Translations under genes and position numbers: made by a program | Notes under the pieces: generated by a model | The model's database searches: none | What the model saw: the letters and a program-made list of their open reading frames with translations, nothing else | What the model was told of the DNA's origin: nothing | In this document: positions 17,746 to 26,381 of the stretch, one piece after another | How the letters are laid out: every line of letters starts with the position of its first letter | Numbering within the stretch: position 1 is the first letter of the stretch | Assembly: GCF_004363655.1 (NCBI RefSeq) | Contig: NZ_SNZH01000004.1 | Location: 317,985-381,984 of the forward strand | Source of the DNA: Tahibacter aquaticus | Lineage (GTDB): Bacteria > Pseudomonadota > Gammaproteobacteria > Xanthomonadales > Rhodanobacteraceae | DNA length: 64,000 bases | Reading direction: 5' to 3'

Positions 17746-17813
17746 CGGCATGGGTTCTTCGATGGTGCGATACCGCGATGTCGGGGTGCGCCTGCGGCTT
17801 ACCCCAACCTACG
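17746..17813. repeat. Dispersed REP-like repeat, copy A
   Basis: This 68-bp stretch matches 35519-35586 with 10 differences by hand count (85 percent). Its right half contains the palindrome GGGGT ... ACCCC with core GCCTGCGGCTTACCCCAA. A third, inverted copy of the core lies at 30713-30747. All are intergenic, which suggests a REP-type element. Confidence 0.65.
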
Positions 17814-17829
17814 TCGCGCACGATTTCAC

Positions 17830-17863
17830 AAAAAAAAAAGGGCCGGATGACCGGCCCTTTTTT
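17830..17863 (-). terminator. Bidirectional rho-independent terminator of M35 copy 2
   Basis: Stem GGGCCGG (17840-17846) and CCGGCCC (17851-17857) with a 4-base loop. Ten A's (17830-17839) precede it and six T's follow, so it has a T-tract when read in either direction. It lies 18 bp past the stop at 17881. Confidence 0.9.
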
Positions 17864-17880
17864 CTGGCTGTTGCGTTATG

Positions 17881-18951
17881 TCAGTTGCGCGCCGGCGTGT
17901 TCTCGGCGAAGTACTCGTGGCTGTCGGCATTGTCCACGGCACGAGCCGGGTTGCTGCCAGCCAGGCTGTGCGCGGCGCTCTGGCCGTAGGCCCAGTCGTC
18001 GGTGCCGCCCATCACGGTGAAGTGGCTGACTTCGTGCACAATGGTGCCGGCCTTGGAGTCGGTGCCGGTGTTGGGGGCCGACCAGAACGCATTGCACAGA
18101 TAGACGCGATACGGCTGGTTCGGATAGACGTAGGCGTAGGCGCTGTCGGTGCAGCTGCAGTCGAAGGTGAACGGCTGCGTGGTCAGTGCGCTGTAGATGT
18201 TGTTGAAATGCGTGCGCACCGTGGAATAGCGCGAGCTGTTGTAGGTGCCGAACCACCAGGTGTAGCGGCTGCCCTGGGTGCCGGCGGTCAGATAGCTCTT
18301 GGAATTGTTGGCGTAGGTGGCTGCCGAGTTGCGCGCCGTCGCGATCTGGTTCTGGCGCGTGGTGCTGCAGCTGACGAAGCTGTTCGTGGCGGCGAGGATG
18401 CCGGCGCCGGCCTTGCTGTCGCCCTCGTCGCTGGCATCGGCCGCGGCGTCGGCGAACACGTCGACGCTGCCGCCCTTGGCGATATCGAAGTCGATCACGC
18501 CGGCCTGTACGCCGCCGCGGCTGGCTTCGGCCGCCGCACGGATCGCCTGGCGACCGTCGCGATTGTAGCGGACGCTGTATTGTCCACCTTTACGCATGTC
18601 GTAGTAGGCAGTCAGGTCGACTTCGACGCTGACCGTCTGGCCAGGCGCGATGGTGACGTAGTCGGCTTCGGTCGGCGCCGGACGCTTGACCAGGCGGCCG
18701 GTATAGGCCACCGGCGCGCCGTTCTGGCTGACGCTGAAAATATCGTTGGAAACGCCATCCAGCGGCGTCATCCAGCGCAGCACCTGCACTGGTGCCGCGG
18801 TGGTATTGCTCAGCGCATAGACGATCTTGCCGCTGCCGAAATCTTTCTCGGCGGACTGGCTCAGACTCAGTTCGATACCAGCCGCATTGGCCGCCATCGT
18901 GCTCCCCATCCCCAACACAAGCACGGCAAAACCTGCATACAGCTTCTGCAT
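17881..18951 (-). CDS. Secreted M35-family (aspzincin) metallopeptidase, copy 2
   Basis: 356 residues from the ATG at 18951, with GAGGA upstream and a signal peptide (MQKLYAGFAVLVLGMGSTM, cleavage near ANA-A). The zinc motif HEVSH is at 306-310 and GTDDWAYG at 316-323, with the same C-terminal ADSHEYFAENTP as copy 1. The two proteins align along their full length, and most residues in the catalytic half are identical. Differences concentrate in the 175-200 linker (DEGDSKAGAGI versus EFAPKASTGV), where propeptide cleavage may occur. Family members prefer lysine or basic sites; specificity here is not established. It has its own terminator downstream and probably its own promoter in the 308-bp gap facing aqpZ. 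Confidence 0.9.
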   Translation of the reverse strand: MQKLYAGFAVLVLGMGSTMAANAAGIELSLSQSAEKDFGSGKIVYALSNTTAAPVQVLRWMTPLDGVSNDIFSVSQNGAPVAYTGRLVKRPAPTEADYVTIAPGQTVSVEVDLTAYYDMRKGGQYSVRYNRDGRQAIRAAAEASRGGVQAGVIDFDIAKGGSVDVFADAAADASDEGDSKAGAGILAATNSFVSCSTTRQNQIATARNSAATYANNSKSYLTAGTQGSRYTWWFGTYNSSRYSTVRTHFNNIYSALTTQPFTFDCSCTDSAYAYVYPNQPYRVYLCNAFWSAPNTGTDSKAGTIVHEVSHFTVMGGTDDWAYGQSAAHSLAGSNPARAVDNADSHEYFAENTPARN

Positions 18952-19259
18952 GTCATGTTCCTCAGTGGATTTCGAATCACTGCCCCCCGGCAGCGGGCGC
19001 CGGATGCGGCGCCGTCGGGCAGCGTATGCCGATATTCCCTTGACAGCAATCCCCCTGAATCCCGCTGATTTCGACGCGCTGCAACATTTACAGCGCCGTA
19101 TGAAGAAGTGGAACTTGTTTACTTTCCACTGTTGCCCTGGCGTGGTACGAATGGCGCGGCTCGCCAGCCGGGACGGCGGCGGCCAAACCGGTCCGGCGTC
19201 GGGACGATGCGCCGGCCGCGGTCCTACCCGGTATCGTCCTGGCGATGGGGAGCAGGCAA
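18952..19259. other. Divergent promoter region between M35 copy 2 and aqpZ
   Basis: 308 bp with the 5' ends of two genes facing outward, so at least two promoters are expected. On the minus strand TTGCTG, 17 bases, TACGCT is a weak candidate for the peptidase. No operator-like repeat stands out. Confidence 0.4.
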
Positions 19260-19955
19260 ATGAATGCGACAAAGCGTCTGGCGGCCGAATTTCTCGGTAC
19301 GTTCTGGCTGGTTCTCGGCGGTTGCGGCAGTGCGGTACTGGCGGCGGCATTTCCGTCGCTGGGAATAGGTTTCACCGGCGTTTCGCTGGCCTTCGGCCTC
19401 ACCGTGCTGACCATGGCCTACGCGGTCGGCCATGTTTCCGGCGGGCATTTCAATCCGGCGGTGTCGCTGGGCCTCGTGGTCGGCGGGCGCTTTCCGGCCA
19501 AAGACCTGCTCGGCTATGTGATCGCCCAGGTACTCGGCGGCATTGCCGCCGGCGGCGTGCTGTATCTGATCGCTTCGGGCAAGGCCGGCTTCGACGTATC
19601 GGCAGGCTTCGCGTCCAACGGCTATGCCGAGCATTCGCCGGGCGGCTATTCGCTGCAGGCGGCGCTGATCTGCGAGATCGTGCTGACGGCGTTTTTCCTG
19701 ATCGTGATCCTGGGTGCCACCGACGGCCGCGCGCCGGCGGGTTTTGCGCCGATCGCGATCGGCCTGTGCCTGACCCTGATCCACCTGATCAGCATTCCGG
19801 TCACGAATACCTCGGTCAACCCGGCGCGCAGCACCGGCGTGGCGTTGTTCGTCGGCGGCTGGGCGGTACAGCAGCTGTGGCTGTTCTGGATTGCGCCACT
19901 GGTCGGCGCAGCGCTGGGCGGGGTGATCTACAAGCAGGTGCTGGCGAAGGACTGA
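19260..19955 (+). CDS. aqpZ: Aquaporin Z
   Basis: 231-residue water channel, six membrane helices plus two re-entrant half helices. Both NPA boxes are present (HFNPAV with Asn65, and SVNPAR with Asn187). The selectivity filter residues equivalent to E. coli AqpZ are Phe45, His175, Thr184 and Arg190, typical of a strict water channel rather than a glycerol facilitator. Sequence blocks such as [20 protein letters not shown] and [16 protein letters not shown] are nearly those of E. coli AqpZ. The start at 19260 has GGGGAG 7 bases upstream; an ATG five codons earlier is less well placed. It is monocistronic and ends at a strong terminator. Confidence 0.96.
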   Translation: MNATKRLAAEFLGTFWLVLGGCGSAVLAAAFPSLGIGFTGVSLAFGLTVLTMAYAVGHVSGGHFNPAVSLGLVVGGRFPAKDLLGYVIAQVLGGIAAGGVLYLIASGKAGFDVSAGFASNGYAEHSPGGYSLQAALICEIVLTAFFLIVILGATDGRAPAGFAPIAIGLCLTLIHLISIPVTNTSVNPARSTGVALFVGGWAVQQLWLFWIAPLVGAALGGVIYKQVLAKD

Positions 19956-20001
19956 GCTTCACGCATGCGAACATTGCGCCAGGTAGCGCATCTGGACAAG
20001 T

Positions 20002-20029
20002 AAAAAAGGCGGCCAAGGCCGCCTTTTTT
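20002..20029. terminator. Bidirectional terminator between aqpZ and mdh
   Basis: Stem GGCGGCC (20008-20014) and GGCCGCC (20017-20023), six A's before and six T's after. It serves the convergent genes aqpZ (+) and mdh (-). Confidence 0.9.
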
Positions 20030-20049
20030 ATTGAAACGGAAAACGCGGG

Positions 20050-21033
20050 TTACTTGGCGAACAGGTGCTCGACGCCGGCGCGCTCTTCGCGCAGTTCCTT
20101 CTCAGTGGCATCCATGCGGGCGCGGGAGAATTCGTTGATCGCCAGGCCCTGCACGATGGCGAACTTGCCGTCCTTGCAGGTGCAGGGGTAGCCGTAGATC
20201 ACGCCAGGCTCGATGCCGTAGCTGCCATCGGACGGAATGCCCATGGAAACCCAGTCGCCCTCGGCTGTGCCCAGTGCCCAGTTGCGCATATGGTCGATCG
20301 CCGCCGAAGCAGCGGAAGCAGCCGACGACGCGCCGCGCGCCTTGATGATGGCGGCGCCGCGCTGCTGCACGGTCGGAATGAAGGTGCCTTCGTACCAGGC
20401 CTGGTCGATCTGTTCCAGCGCCGGCTTGCCCTTGATCGAGGCATGGTGCACGTCCGGGTACTGCGTGGAGCTGTGGTTGCCCCAGATGGTGACCTGGGCG
20501 ATGTCGGTATTGAGCGCACCGGTCTTTTCGGCCAGCTGGCTGATGGCGCGGTTGTGGTCCAGGCGAACCATGGCAGTGAAGCAGTTCGGATCGAGGTCCG
20601 GCGCGTTCGACTGGGCGATCAGCGCATTGGTATTGGCCGGGTTGCCGACCACGAGCACCTTGACGCTGCGCTTGGCGTGGTCGTTGATGGCCTTGCCCTG
20701 GGGCGCGAAGATGGCGCCGTTGGCTTCGAGCAGATCCTTGCGCTCCATACCGGGGCCGCGCGGACGCGCGCCGACCAGCAGGGCGAAATCGACATCCTTG
20801 AACGCAACGTTGGCGTCGTCGGTCGCGACCACGCCGTGCAGGGTCGGGAAGGCGCAATCGTTGAGTTCCATCACCACGCCCTGCAGCGCGGGCAGCGCCG
20901 GGGTGATTTCCAGCAGGTGCAGGATGACCGGCTGGTCCGGACCGAGCATGTCGCCGGCGGCGATTCGGAACAGCAGCGCATAGCCGATCTGGCCGGCGGC
21001 ACCGGTAACGGCAACTCGAACGGGGGCTTTCAT
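20050..21033 (-). CDS. mdh: Malate dehydrogenase
   Basis: 327 residues, NAD-dependent interconversion of malate and oxaloacetate in the citric acid cycle. The Rossmann motif [11 protein letters not shown] is at 11-21. The substrate arginines sit in [14 protein letters not shown] (89-102), VGNPANTNA is at 129-137 and the catalytic histidine is His187 in [12 protein letters not shown]. The N-terminus and the ~327 length place it in the cytosolic-type MDH group found in many beta- and gammaproteobacteria, not the E. coli 312-residue type. AGGAG precedes the ATG by 6 bases. It is monocistronic. Confidence 0.96.
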   Translation of the reverse strand: MKAPVRVAVTGAAGQIGYALLFRIAAGDMLGPDQPVILHLLEITPALPALQGVVMELNDCAFPTLHGVVATDDANVAFKDVDFALLVGARPRGPGMERKDLLEANGAIFAPQGKAINDHAKRSVKVLVVGNPANTNALIAQSNAPDLDPNCFTAMVRLDHNRAISQLAEKTGALNTDIAQVTIWGNHSSTQYPDVHHASIKGKPALEQIDQAWYEGTFIPTVQQRGAAIIKARGASSAASAASAAIDHMRNWALGTAEGDWVSMGIPSDGSYGIEPGVIYGYPCTCKDGKFAIVQGLAINEFSRARMDATEKELREERAGVEHLFAK

Positions 21034-21111
21034 GGGTAACTCCTGGCTTCGTGGCGGCCGGGTCGGGCACGCCGGTCATGAGGGACGGCACTGCGCCATC
21101 CCCGCGGATGG

Positions 21112-21486
21112 TTATTGCAGGCGCACGTCGTGGCCAAGTTCCTTGAGCAGGCTGGTCAGCCGCGGTGCGTTGTAGCCGTGTACGACATTCTGGCCGATGA
21201 CCGTGACGGGCACGCCACGGCCGCCGACGGCGTTGTAGGCGTTTTCGCCGGCAGCGCCGTCTTCCACATCGAGCTCGCTGTACGGCACATCGGCCTCGTC
21301 CAGCGCCGCCTTGAGCTGGTCGCAGTAGCCGCACCAGTCGGTGGTCAGCACGACGATGCCGCTGGCGCCGGTGGCGCGGCGCGGATCAGCCTCGCGGGTC
21401 TGGCGATGCTTGTGCGCTGCCGCCGCCGCCAGAAACACCACGGCGGCGACGATGCCCAGTACCTTGAGCGGACTGAGGTCTTTCAT
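21112..21486 (-). CDS. Membrane-anchored glutaredoxin-like protein
   Basis: 124 residues. An N-terminal hydrophobic helix (about 7-24) is followed by a basic linker and a thioredoxin-fold domain with the redox motif WCGYC (Cys52, Cys55) and the cis-proline in RGVPV (Pro93). The short insert after the helix suggests anchoring with the domain in the periplasm, although a cytoplasmic orientation is possible because basic residues follow the helix. Free glutaredoxins are shorter by this anchor. The gene ends 3 bp after the aminotransferase gene begins its 3' neighbourhood: it lies 3 bases downstream of that gene's stop (21490), so the two are probably co-transcribed. Confidence 0.8.
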   Translation of the reverse strand: MKDLSPLKVLGIVAAVVFLAAAAAHKHRQTREADPRRATGASGIVVLTTDWCGYCDQLKAALDEADVPYSELDVEDGAAGENAYNAVGGRGVPVTVIGQNVVHGYNAPRLTSLLKELGHDVRLQ

Positions 21487-21489
21487 GCC

Positions 21490-22686
21490 TCAGGCAAGTT
21501 CGGCAAAGAACTCGGCAAAGCGCTGCAGCCCATCGGCCAGCTGCGCCGTGGGACAGGTATAGGAAATGCGCAGGCCCTTGGGTTCGCCGAAGGCCGAGCC
21601 GGGCACGCAGGCCACGCCCTTGGCCTGCAGCAGGGCATTGCAGAAGTCCACATCGTTGCCGATGGCGACACCGTTGTGCGATTTGCCGAAGGCGCAGGAA
21701 ATATCCGGGAATACGTAGAACGCACCCTGCGGCCGCGGGCACTTCACACCGGGGATGGCGTTCATGACGGCGAGAACCTGGTCGCGCTTGGCCTGGAACT
21801 CGGCGTTCTTCTGCGTCGGCACATCCTGCGGGCCGGTCAGCGCGGCGACTGCGGCGGCGGTGACCATTTCCGGGATATTGGTGATGTGGTTGGAGTTCAT
21901 CGTCACCATGGCCTGAGCGACCGGTTCCGGCGCCGCAATGAAGCCGACGCGCCAGCCGGGCATGCCGTAGGTCTTGGAGATCGAGTCCACATGGATCACG
22001 CGATCGCGAAGTTCCGGACGGGCATTGACGAAGTTGTGGTAGCCCAGGCCGTCGAACACCATGCGATTGTAAATATCGTCGCAGATGATCCAGACGTCCG
22101 GATGCTTGGCCAGTACATCGGCCAGTGCGGCGATTTCTTCCTTCGTATAGACCATGCCCGTCGGGTTGGACGGGTTGTTGAACAGGAACACCTTGGTGCC
22201 GGGCAGGGCCGCGTCGAGCTGGGCCGGCGTGAGCTTGTAGTTCTGCTCGGCCGGACACGGCAACAGGCGCGCCTGCGCACCGACGATGTCGGCGATGTCG
22301 ACGTAGGTGGTCCAGTAGGGAACGCTGAAAGCGATGATGTCGCCCGGATCGAGCAGCGCTTCGGCCAGGTTGTACAGCACGTGCTTGGCGCCGATGCCGG
22401 TGGCGATGTTCTTGCGCGTATAGCCGGTCAGGCCGGCTTCTTCGAGATGCTTGAGGTAGGCGTCCAGCAGGGCGTCGGCGCCGCGGTTTGAGCCGTACTG
22501 GCCCGAGTCCTTGTCCAGCGCCTCGCGCACGGCAGCGTAGACATGTTCGCCCGGCAGGAAATTGGGCACGCCGATGGAGAAGCTGACGATGTCACGGCCC
22601 TCTGCCTTGAGCTTCTTCGCCTTCTCGGCGACGGCCATGATGGCGCTGGGTTTTGCCCGACCCATACGCGCGGCTAACTTGAGCAT
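21490..22686 (-). CDS. Class I aminotransferase (aspartate aminotransferase type)
   Basis: 398 residues, PLP-dependent. The active site is complete: NNPSNPTG (170-177), Asp203 and Tyr206 in ICDDIYN, the Schiff-base Lys238 in DSISKTYGMPGWRVG and Arg246. The arrangement fits the thermophilic/prephenate-type aspartate aminotransferase (subgroup Ib), which transfers the amino group of aspartate to 2-oxoglutarate and often acts on arogenate. It is cytoplasmic. The start at 22686 (MLKLAARMGRAKPSA) matches the family N-terminus; the open frame above it is unlikely to be translated. It is followed after 3 bases by the glutaredoxin-like gene. Confidence 0.9.
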   Translation of the reverse strand: MLKLAARMGRAKPSAIMAVAEKAKKLKAEGRDIVSFSIGVPNFLPGEHVYAAVREALDKDSGQYGSNRGADALLDAYLKHLEEAGLTGYTRKNIATGIGAKHVLYNLAEALLDPGDIIAFSVPYWTTYVDIADIVGAQARLLPCPAEQNYKLTPAQLDAALPGTKVFLFNNPSNPTGMVYTKEEIAALADVLAKHPDVWIICDDIYNRMVFDGLGYHNFVNARPELRDRVIHVDSISKTYGMPGWRVGFIAAPEPVAQAMVTMNSNHITNIPEMVTAAAVAALTGPQDVPTQKNAEFQAKRDQVLAVMNAIPGVKCPRPQGAFYVFPDISCAFGKSHNGVAIGNDVDFCNALLQAKGVACVPGSAFGEPKGLRISYTCPTAQLADGLQRFAEFFAELA

Positions 22687-22823
22687 GTGCGTTCCCGGAG
22701 ACTGTGAAAAATCGCGCAAAAGACTAGCACATTGCGCTGCAGCACCCCGTCCGACTTTTGGCCATAAGCGCGCCGCGGTAGAGTGCGGGGGCTGCAAAAA
22801 CCCTGACCACGGAGGAATCGCAC

Positions 22824-23081
22824 ATGATGTACTGGATTGGAATGTTCATCGCTGGCCTGATCGTCGGCTTGATCGCCAAGCTGTTGATGCCGGGCAAGGA
22901 CCCGGGCGGCTTTTTCGTCACCGGTCTGATCGGCATCGCCGGCATGTTCCTCGGCGGCTTTCTCTACAGCATGATCTTCGGCACGCCGACCACGGGCTTC
23001 CAGCCTTCGGGCTATATCGGCGGCATCATCGGGGCGGTGATCCTGCTGCTGATCTATCGGATGGCGATGAAGCCGCGGTAA
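22824..23081 (+). CDS. GlsB/YeaQ/YmgE family small membrane protein
   Basis: 85 residues made of three hydrophobic glycine-rich helices (about 3-21, 30-50, 62-82) with the family hallmark GFFVTGLIGIAGMFLGGFLY and GYIGGIIGAVILLLIYR. Members are often labelled transglycosylase-associated proteins and are stress-induced in E. coli; the molecular role is unknown. GGAGG lies 8 bases before the first ATG. A strong terminator for the plus strand lies at 23221-23252, so it is probably a single-gene unit. Confidence 0.9.
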   Translation: MMYWIGMFIAGLIVGLIAKLLMPGKDPGGFFVTGLIGIAGMFLGGFLYSMIFGTPTTGFQPSGYIGGIIGAVILLLIYRMAMKPR

Positions 23082-23220
23082 GACGGGCGCTGAGGCAGGC
23101 ACCATCCCCATCCCGGCCTTCCTGTTGAAGGGGAAGGAGAAGAGCCTGGGGCTACCTGGGCATCGAAGGCCAGCGACTGCGCGCGACGGCCGATGAAGCG
23201 AAGTGCGTGCAAGCAACGAG

Positions 23221-23252
23221 GCGACGGGGCCGCAATGGCCCCGTCGCTTTTT
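23221..23252 (+). terminator. Rho-independent terminator of the GlsB-like gene
   Basis: Perfect 11-bp stem GCGACGGGGCC (23221-23231) and GGCCCCGTCGC (23237-23247), then TTTTTGTTT on the plus strand. It abuts the 3' end of the minus-strand cyclophilin gene. Upstream, at 23117-23137, is a second small hairpin (CCTTCC/GGAAGG). Confidence 0.88.
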
Positions 23253-23254
23253 GT

Positions 23255-23779
<525 letters not shown>

Positions 23780-23931
23780 GGGGTTGCAGTTCTCCACGTT
23801 GGGGCGCGAATGATAGCCGGCAGCGCCGCGCTGGACAGAATGGCCGGGCGAACCGCCGAGGCCTTCGGGTAGCATGCCGACCCGGCCGAGCAATTGCGGC
23901 CGCCCTACCCTGTTTGCAAGGAAGACTGTCT

Positions 23932-26169
23932 ATGTCCCTGATTCGACACCCGTCGCTGAGCCGTTCCTCGGCCCTGGCCCGCCGTACCGCCCTGGTCGCC
24001 GCCATCGTGCTGGGCCTGGGCCTGGCCGGCTGCAGCGACAAGCCGGCCGCGCCCGCCGCGGTAAAGCTCGATGCGGCCGCGGCGCAGCGCGCCGCCACCG
24101 CGATCGCCGGCCCCGCCTGGCTGCGCGAGCGCCTGCCCGAACACACCGTCGGCTATCTGCGCATTCCCACGCTGTGGAGCATGACCGCCGCGCCGAACGG
24201 CCGCGCGCTGGATGCGGCACTGGCGAGCGAGGCGCATACCAGGCTCATCGCCGAACTGCGCGCGAACATCGGCAAGGACGCACTGCTGCAGAAGGCCGGC
24301 ATCGCTCCGGCCATGATGTTGCTGCTGGACGACCTGGCCGCGCCGGTGGAAATCGCCGTGATCGACGGCAGCGACATCGCCAATCCAGCCAGCAACATGC
24401 TGCTGTCGGCGCAACTGAAATTCGCCGACGTGGCCGCACTGAACGCACGCCTGGCCGAGCTGAAGGTGCCCCTGCTGCAGGCTCCGCTGGACGAGCACGG
24501 CAAAGGCAAATTGACCAGCAATGGATTTGTCTATTTCGATGCAAAAACCGGACGCCTGTACGCGCTGCTCGGCATGGCTGCCTCGGCGCTGGCCCTGGAT
24601 GGCCTGGTGCAGCAGACCGCACAGACCCGCAGCCACCCCATGCACGCGCAGGAAAAGCAGATCGACGCGTCCGGCCAGGGCCTGTTCTACTGGATGAGCC
24701 TCAAGGGCGTGACCGGCATGGCTTCGGCCCAGTTGCCGGCGGCCAAGCCAGGCACCTTGCTGCGCGACTTCCTCGACCGCGGCCAGAGCATCGCCGCGGG
24801 CTGGGGCACGGTCGAGGGCCGTGGCCGCCTGACCTTCCAGATCGTCGCGCCGGAAGCACGCCTGCTCTCCTACATCGCCCCGACCGATTTCAAGGCCGCG
24901 GTGAAGACGGCGGGCAAGCCGCGCTGGGCGGTCAGCATGGCGTTGCCGACCACGGCGCAGTTCGGCCAGATCGAAGCCAACCTGGACCAGGACTTCGGCG
25001 CCGGCACGCACGAGCGCTATGCCGAAGCGAAGAAGGGATGGCTGGACACTGTCGGTGCCGATCCGCAGGAGCTGCTCGGCCTGCTCGGGGGCCAGGCGGT
25101 GGTGTTCGAAGACGAGGCCGGCCTGTTTTCCGCCCTGCATGTGGCCGACCGCAAGGCGCTGTACGCGCGCCTGGACGAACTGGCGGCCAAGCACCATTGG
25201 AAGCGCGAGACGGTCACCGCGGCCAATACCAGCGTGAATCACCTGCATATGAGCTGGGCCGAAGCGATCAAGCCTGCAGCCGATGCGGCCGACACGGAAG
25301 GCGCGCTGGACGCCTGGCTGGGCCTGTACGGCCGCGTCGGCAATCATCTGTACTGGGTCGAGGAAGGCGAATACCTGATCTTCGGCAGCGTGCCCCAGGC
25401 ACTGGCCGACCGCGCCCAGAGCAAGCTCGATACCGACCTGGGCGCGTGGATGCGCAACAACCAGTCCTACGATCCGAACGCCACCTGGCTGGGCCTTACC
25501 GCCACGACGCGCAACGCCCAGCGCGAAATCTACTACGCCTACCTGGGCGGCCTGCAGTCGCTGGGCGATTTCCTCGGCCAGGAGATCAACCTCGCCTCGC
25601 TGCCGAACGCGGCCGGGCTGAAGCTGCCGGTCGAGGGTGCGACCGGGCTTTCCATCGATGCGACGCGCGATCGTCTCGGCCTGAGCCTGACCTACGAACA
25701 GAATCCGGCCGAAGTACTGATGAGCAGCGGCGGACTCGGTGCAGTGGCCATTGCCGGCATTCTCGCCGCCGTCGCCGTGCCGGCGTATGACGACTATGTC
25801 GTGCGTACGCAGGTCAGCCAGGTCATCGGCGATGCCGCCGCGATGAAGACCTCGATCGCCGAGATCTACGCCACTACCGGCAAGCTGCCGTCCAGCGAAG
25901 ACGAGCCCGCCGACCTTGCCGGCTTCGGCGAAATGGCCAAGTACCTCGACAGCTACTACGTCGACAGCGGCGCCATCGTGATGGTGTTCGGCGACGAGGC
26001 GAACGCAGCCTTGCACGGCAAGACGCTGATATTGCGGCCGTACCAGCAGGGCGGCCAGTTGATCTGGCAGTGCGGCGACAGCGCGGTCCTCGAGGATGCC
26101 GAACCGCTCAGCTCGAATGAAGAAACGAATACCGTGGCAACCAAGCACTTGCCGTCGGAATGTAAGTAG
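23932..26169 (+). CDS. Lipoprotein with C-terminal type IV pilin-like domain (chimera)
   Basis: 745 residues from the ATG at 23932 (GGAAG 7 bases upstream). A lipoprotein signal ends in LAGC with Cys34. Residues about 40-595 are a large periplasmic region of mixed helix and strand without a family I recognise (repeated LFYWMSLKGVTGM- and YIAPTDFKAAVKT-like blocks). From about residue 597 the sequence turns into a type IV major pilin: AVAIAGILAAVAVPAYDDYV, RTQVSQVIGDAAAMKTSIAE, then a C-terminal disulfide pair (WQCGD and PSEC at the very end) as in PilA. The G/F prepilin cleavage site and Glu5 are absent, so it cannot be processed like a pilin. Only the fold is kept. Function unknown; it may bind or inspect pili. 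Confidence 0.8.
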   Translation: MSLIRHPSLSRSSALARRTALVAAIVLGLGLAGCSDKPAAPAAVKLDAAAAQRAATAIAGPAWLRERLPEHTVGYLRIPTLWSMTAAPNGRALDAALASEAHTRLIAELRANIGKDALLQKAGIAPAMMLLLDDLAAPVEIAVIDGSDIANPASNMLLSAQLKFADVAALNARLAELKVPLLQAPLDEHGKGKLTSNGFVYFDAKTGRLYALLGMAASALALDGLVQQTAQTRSHPMHAQEKQIDASGQGLFYWMSLKGVTGMASAQLPAAKPGTLLRDFLDRGQSIAAGWGTVEGRGRLTFQIVAPEARLLSYIAPTDFKAAVKTAGKPRWAVSMALPTTAQFGQIEANLDQDFGAGTHERYAEAKKGWLDTVGADPQELLGLLGGQAVVFEDEAGLFSALHVADRKALYARLDELAAKHHWKRETVTAANTSVNHLHMSWAEAIKPAADAADTEGALDAWLGLYGRVGNHLYWVEEGEYLIFGSVPQALADRAQSKLDTDLGAWMRNNQSYDPNATWLGLTATTRNAQREIYYAYLGGLQSLGDFLGQEINLASLPNAAGLKLPVEGATGLSIDATRDRLGLSLTYEQNPAEVLMSSGGLGAVAIAGILAAVAVPAYDDYVVRTQVSQVIGDAAAMKTSIAEIYATTGKLPSSEDEPADLAGFGEMAKYLDSYYVDSGAIVMVFGDEANAALHGKTLILRPYQQGGQLIWQCGDSAVLEDAEPLSSNEETNTVATKHLPSECK

Positions 26170-26205
26170 TTTCAGTTAAATCAATGGATTGAAACGGAAT
26201 ACCGA

Positions 26206-26236
26206 TGCCCGCGTCGCGCTCGCTGCGCGGCGGGCA
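26206..26236 (+). terminator. Hairpin after the lipoprotein-pilin gene
   Basis: Arms TGCCCGC (26206-26212) and GCGGGCA (26230-26236), 37 bp past the stop at 26169. No T-tract; weak evidence for termination. Confidence 0.3.
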
Positions 26237-26322
26237 GTTGCCCCCGCCGCGACCAACATCGTGCGGCGGGCAGGTCTGCGGCACAGGCTGTTGCGATGCC
26301 GCAATTCTGCCGCATATGCGGT

Positions 26323-26328
26323 TATAAT
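26323..26328 (+). promoter_or_regulatory. Candidate -10 box of the typA promoter
   Basis: A perfect TATAAT 53 bases before the typA start codon. No good -35 is found at the usual distance (GCAATT at 16 bases is the best), so the promoter may depend on an activator or be a chance match. Confidence 0.5.
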
Positions 26329-26381
26329 CCGGCTTCTCTCTCTCACGCCAGTCCTTCCGGCTCCCCGGCGGGCGCATCGCT

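Larger units (their letters stand above)
17457..17880. other. Intergenic region between the two M35 genes
   Basis: Contains an AT-rich patch at about 17580-17625 that could hold the promoter of M35 copy 1, a 68-bp dispersed repeat (17746-17813) and the terminator of M35 copy 2 (17830-17863). No protein-coding frame is convincing. Confidence 0.55.
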
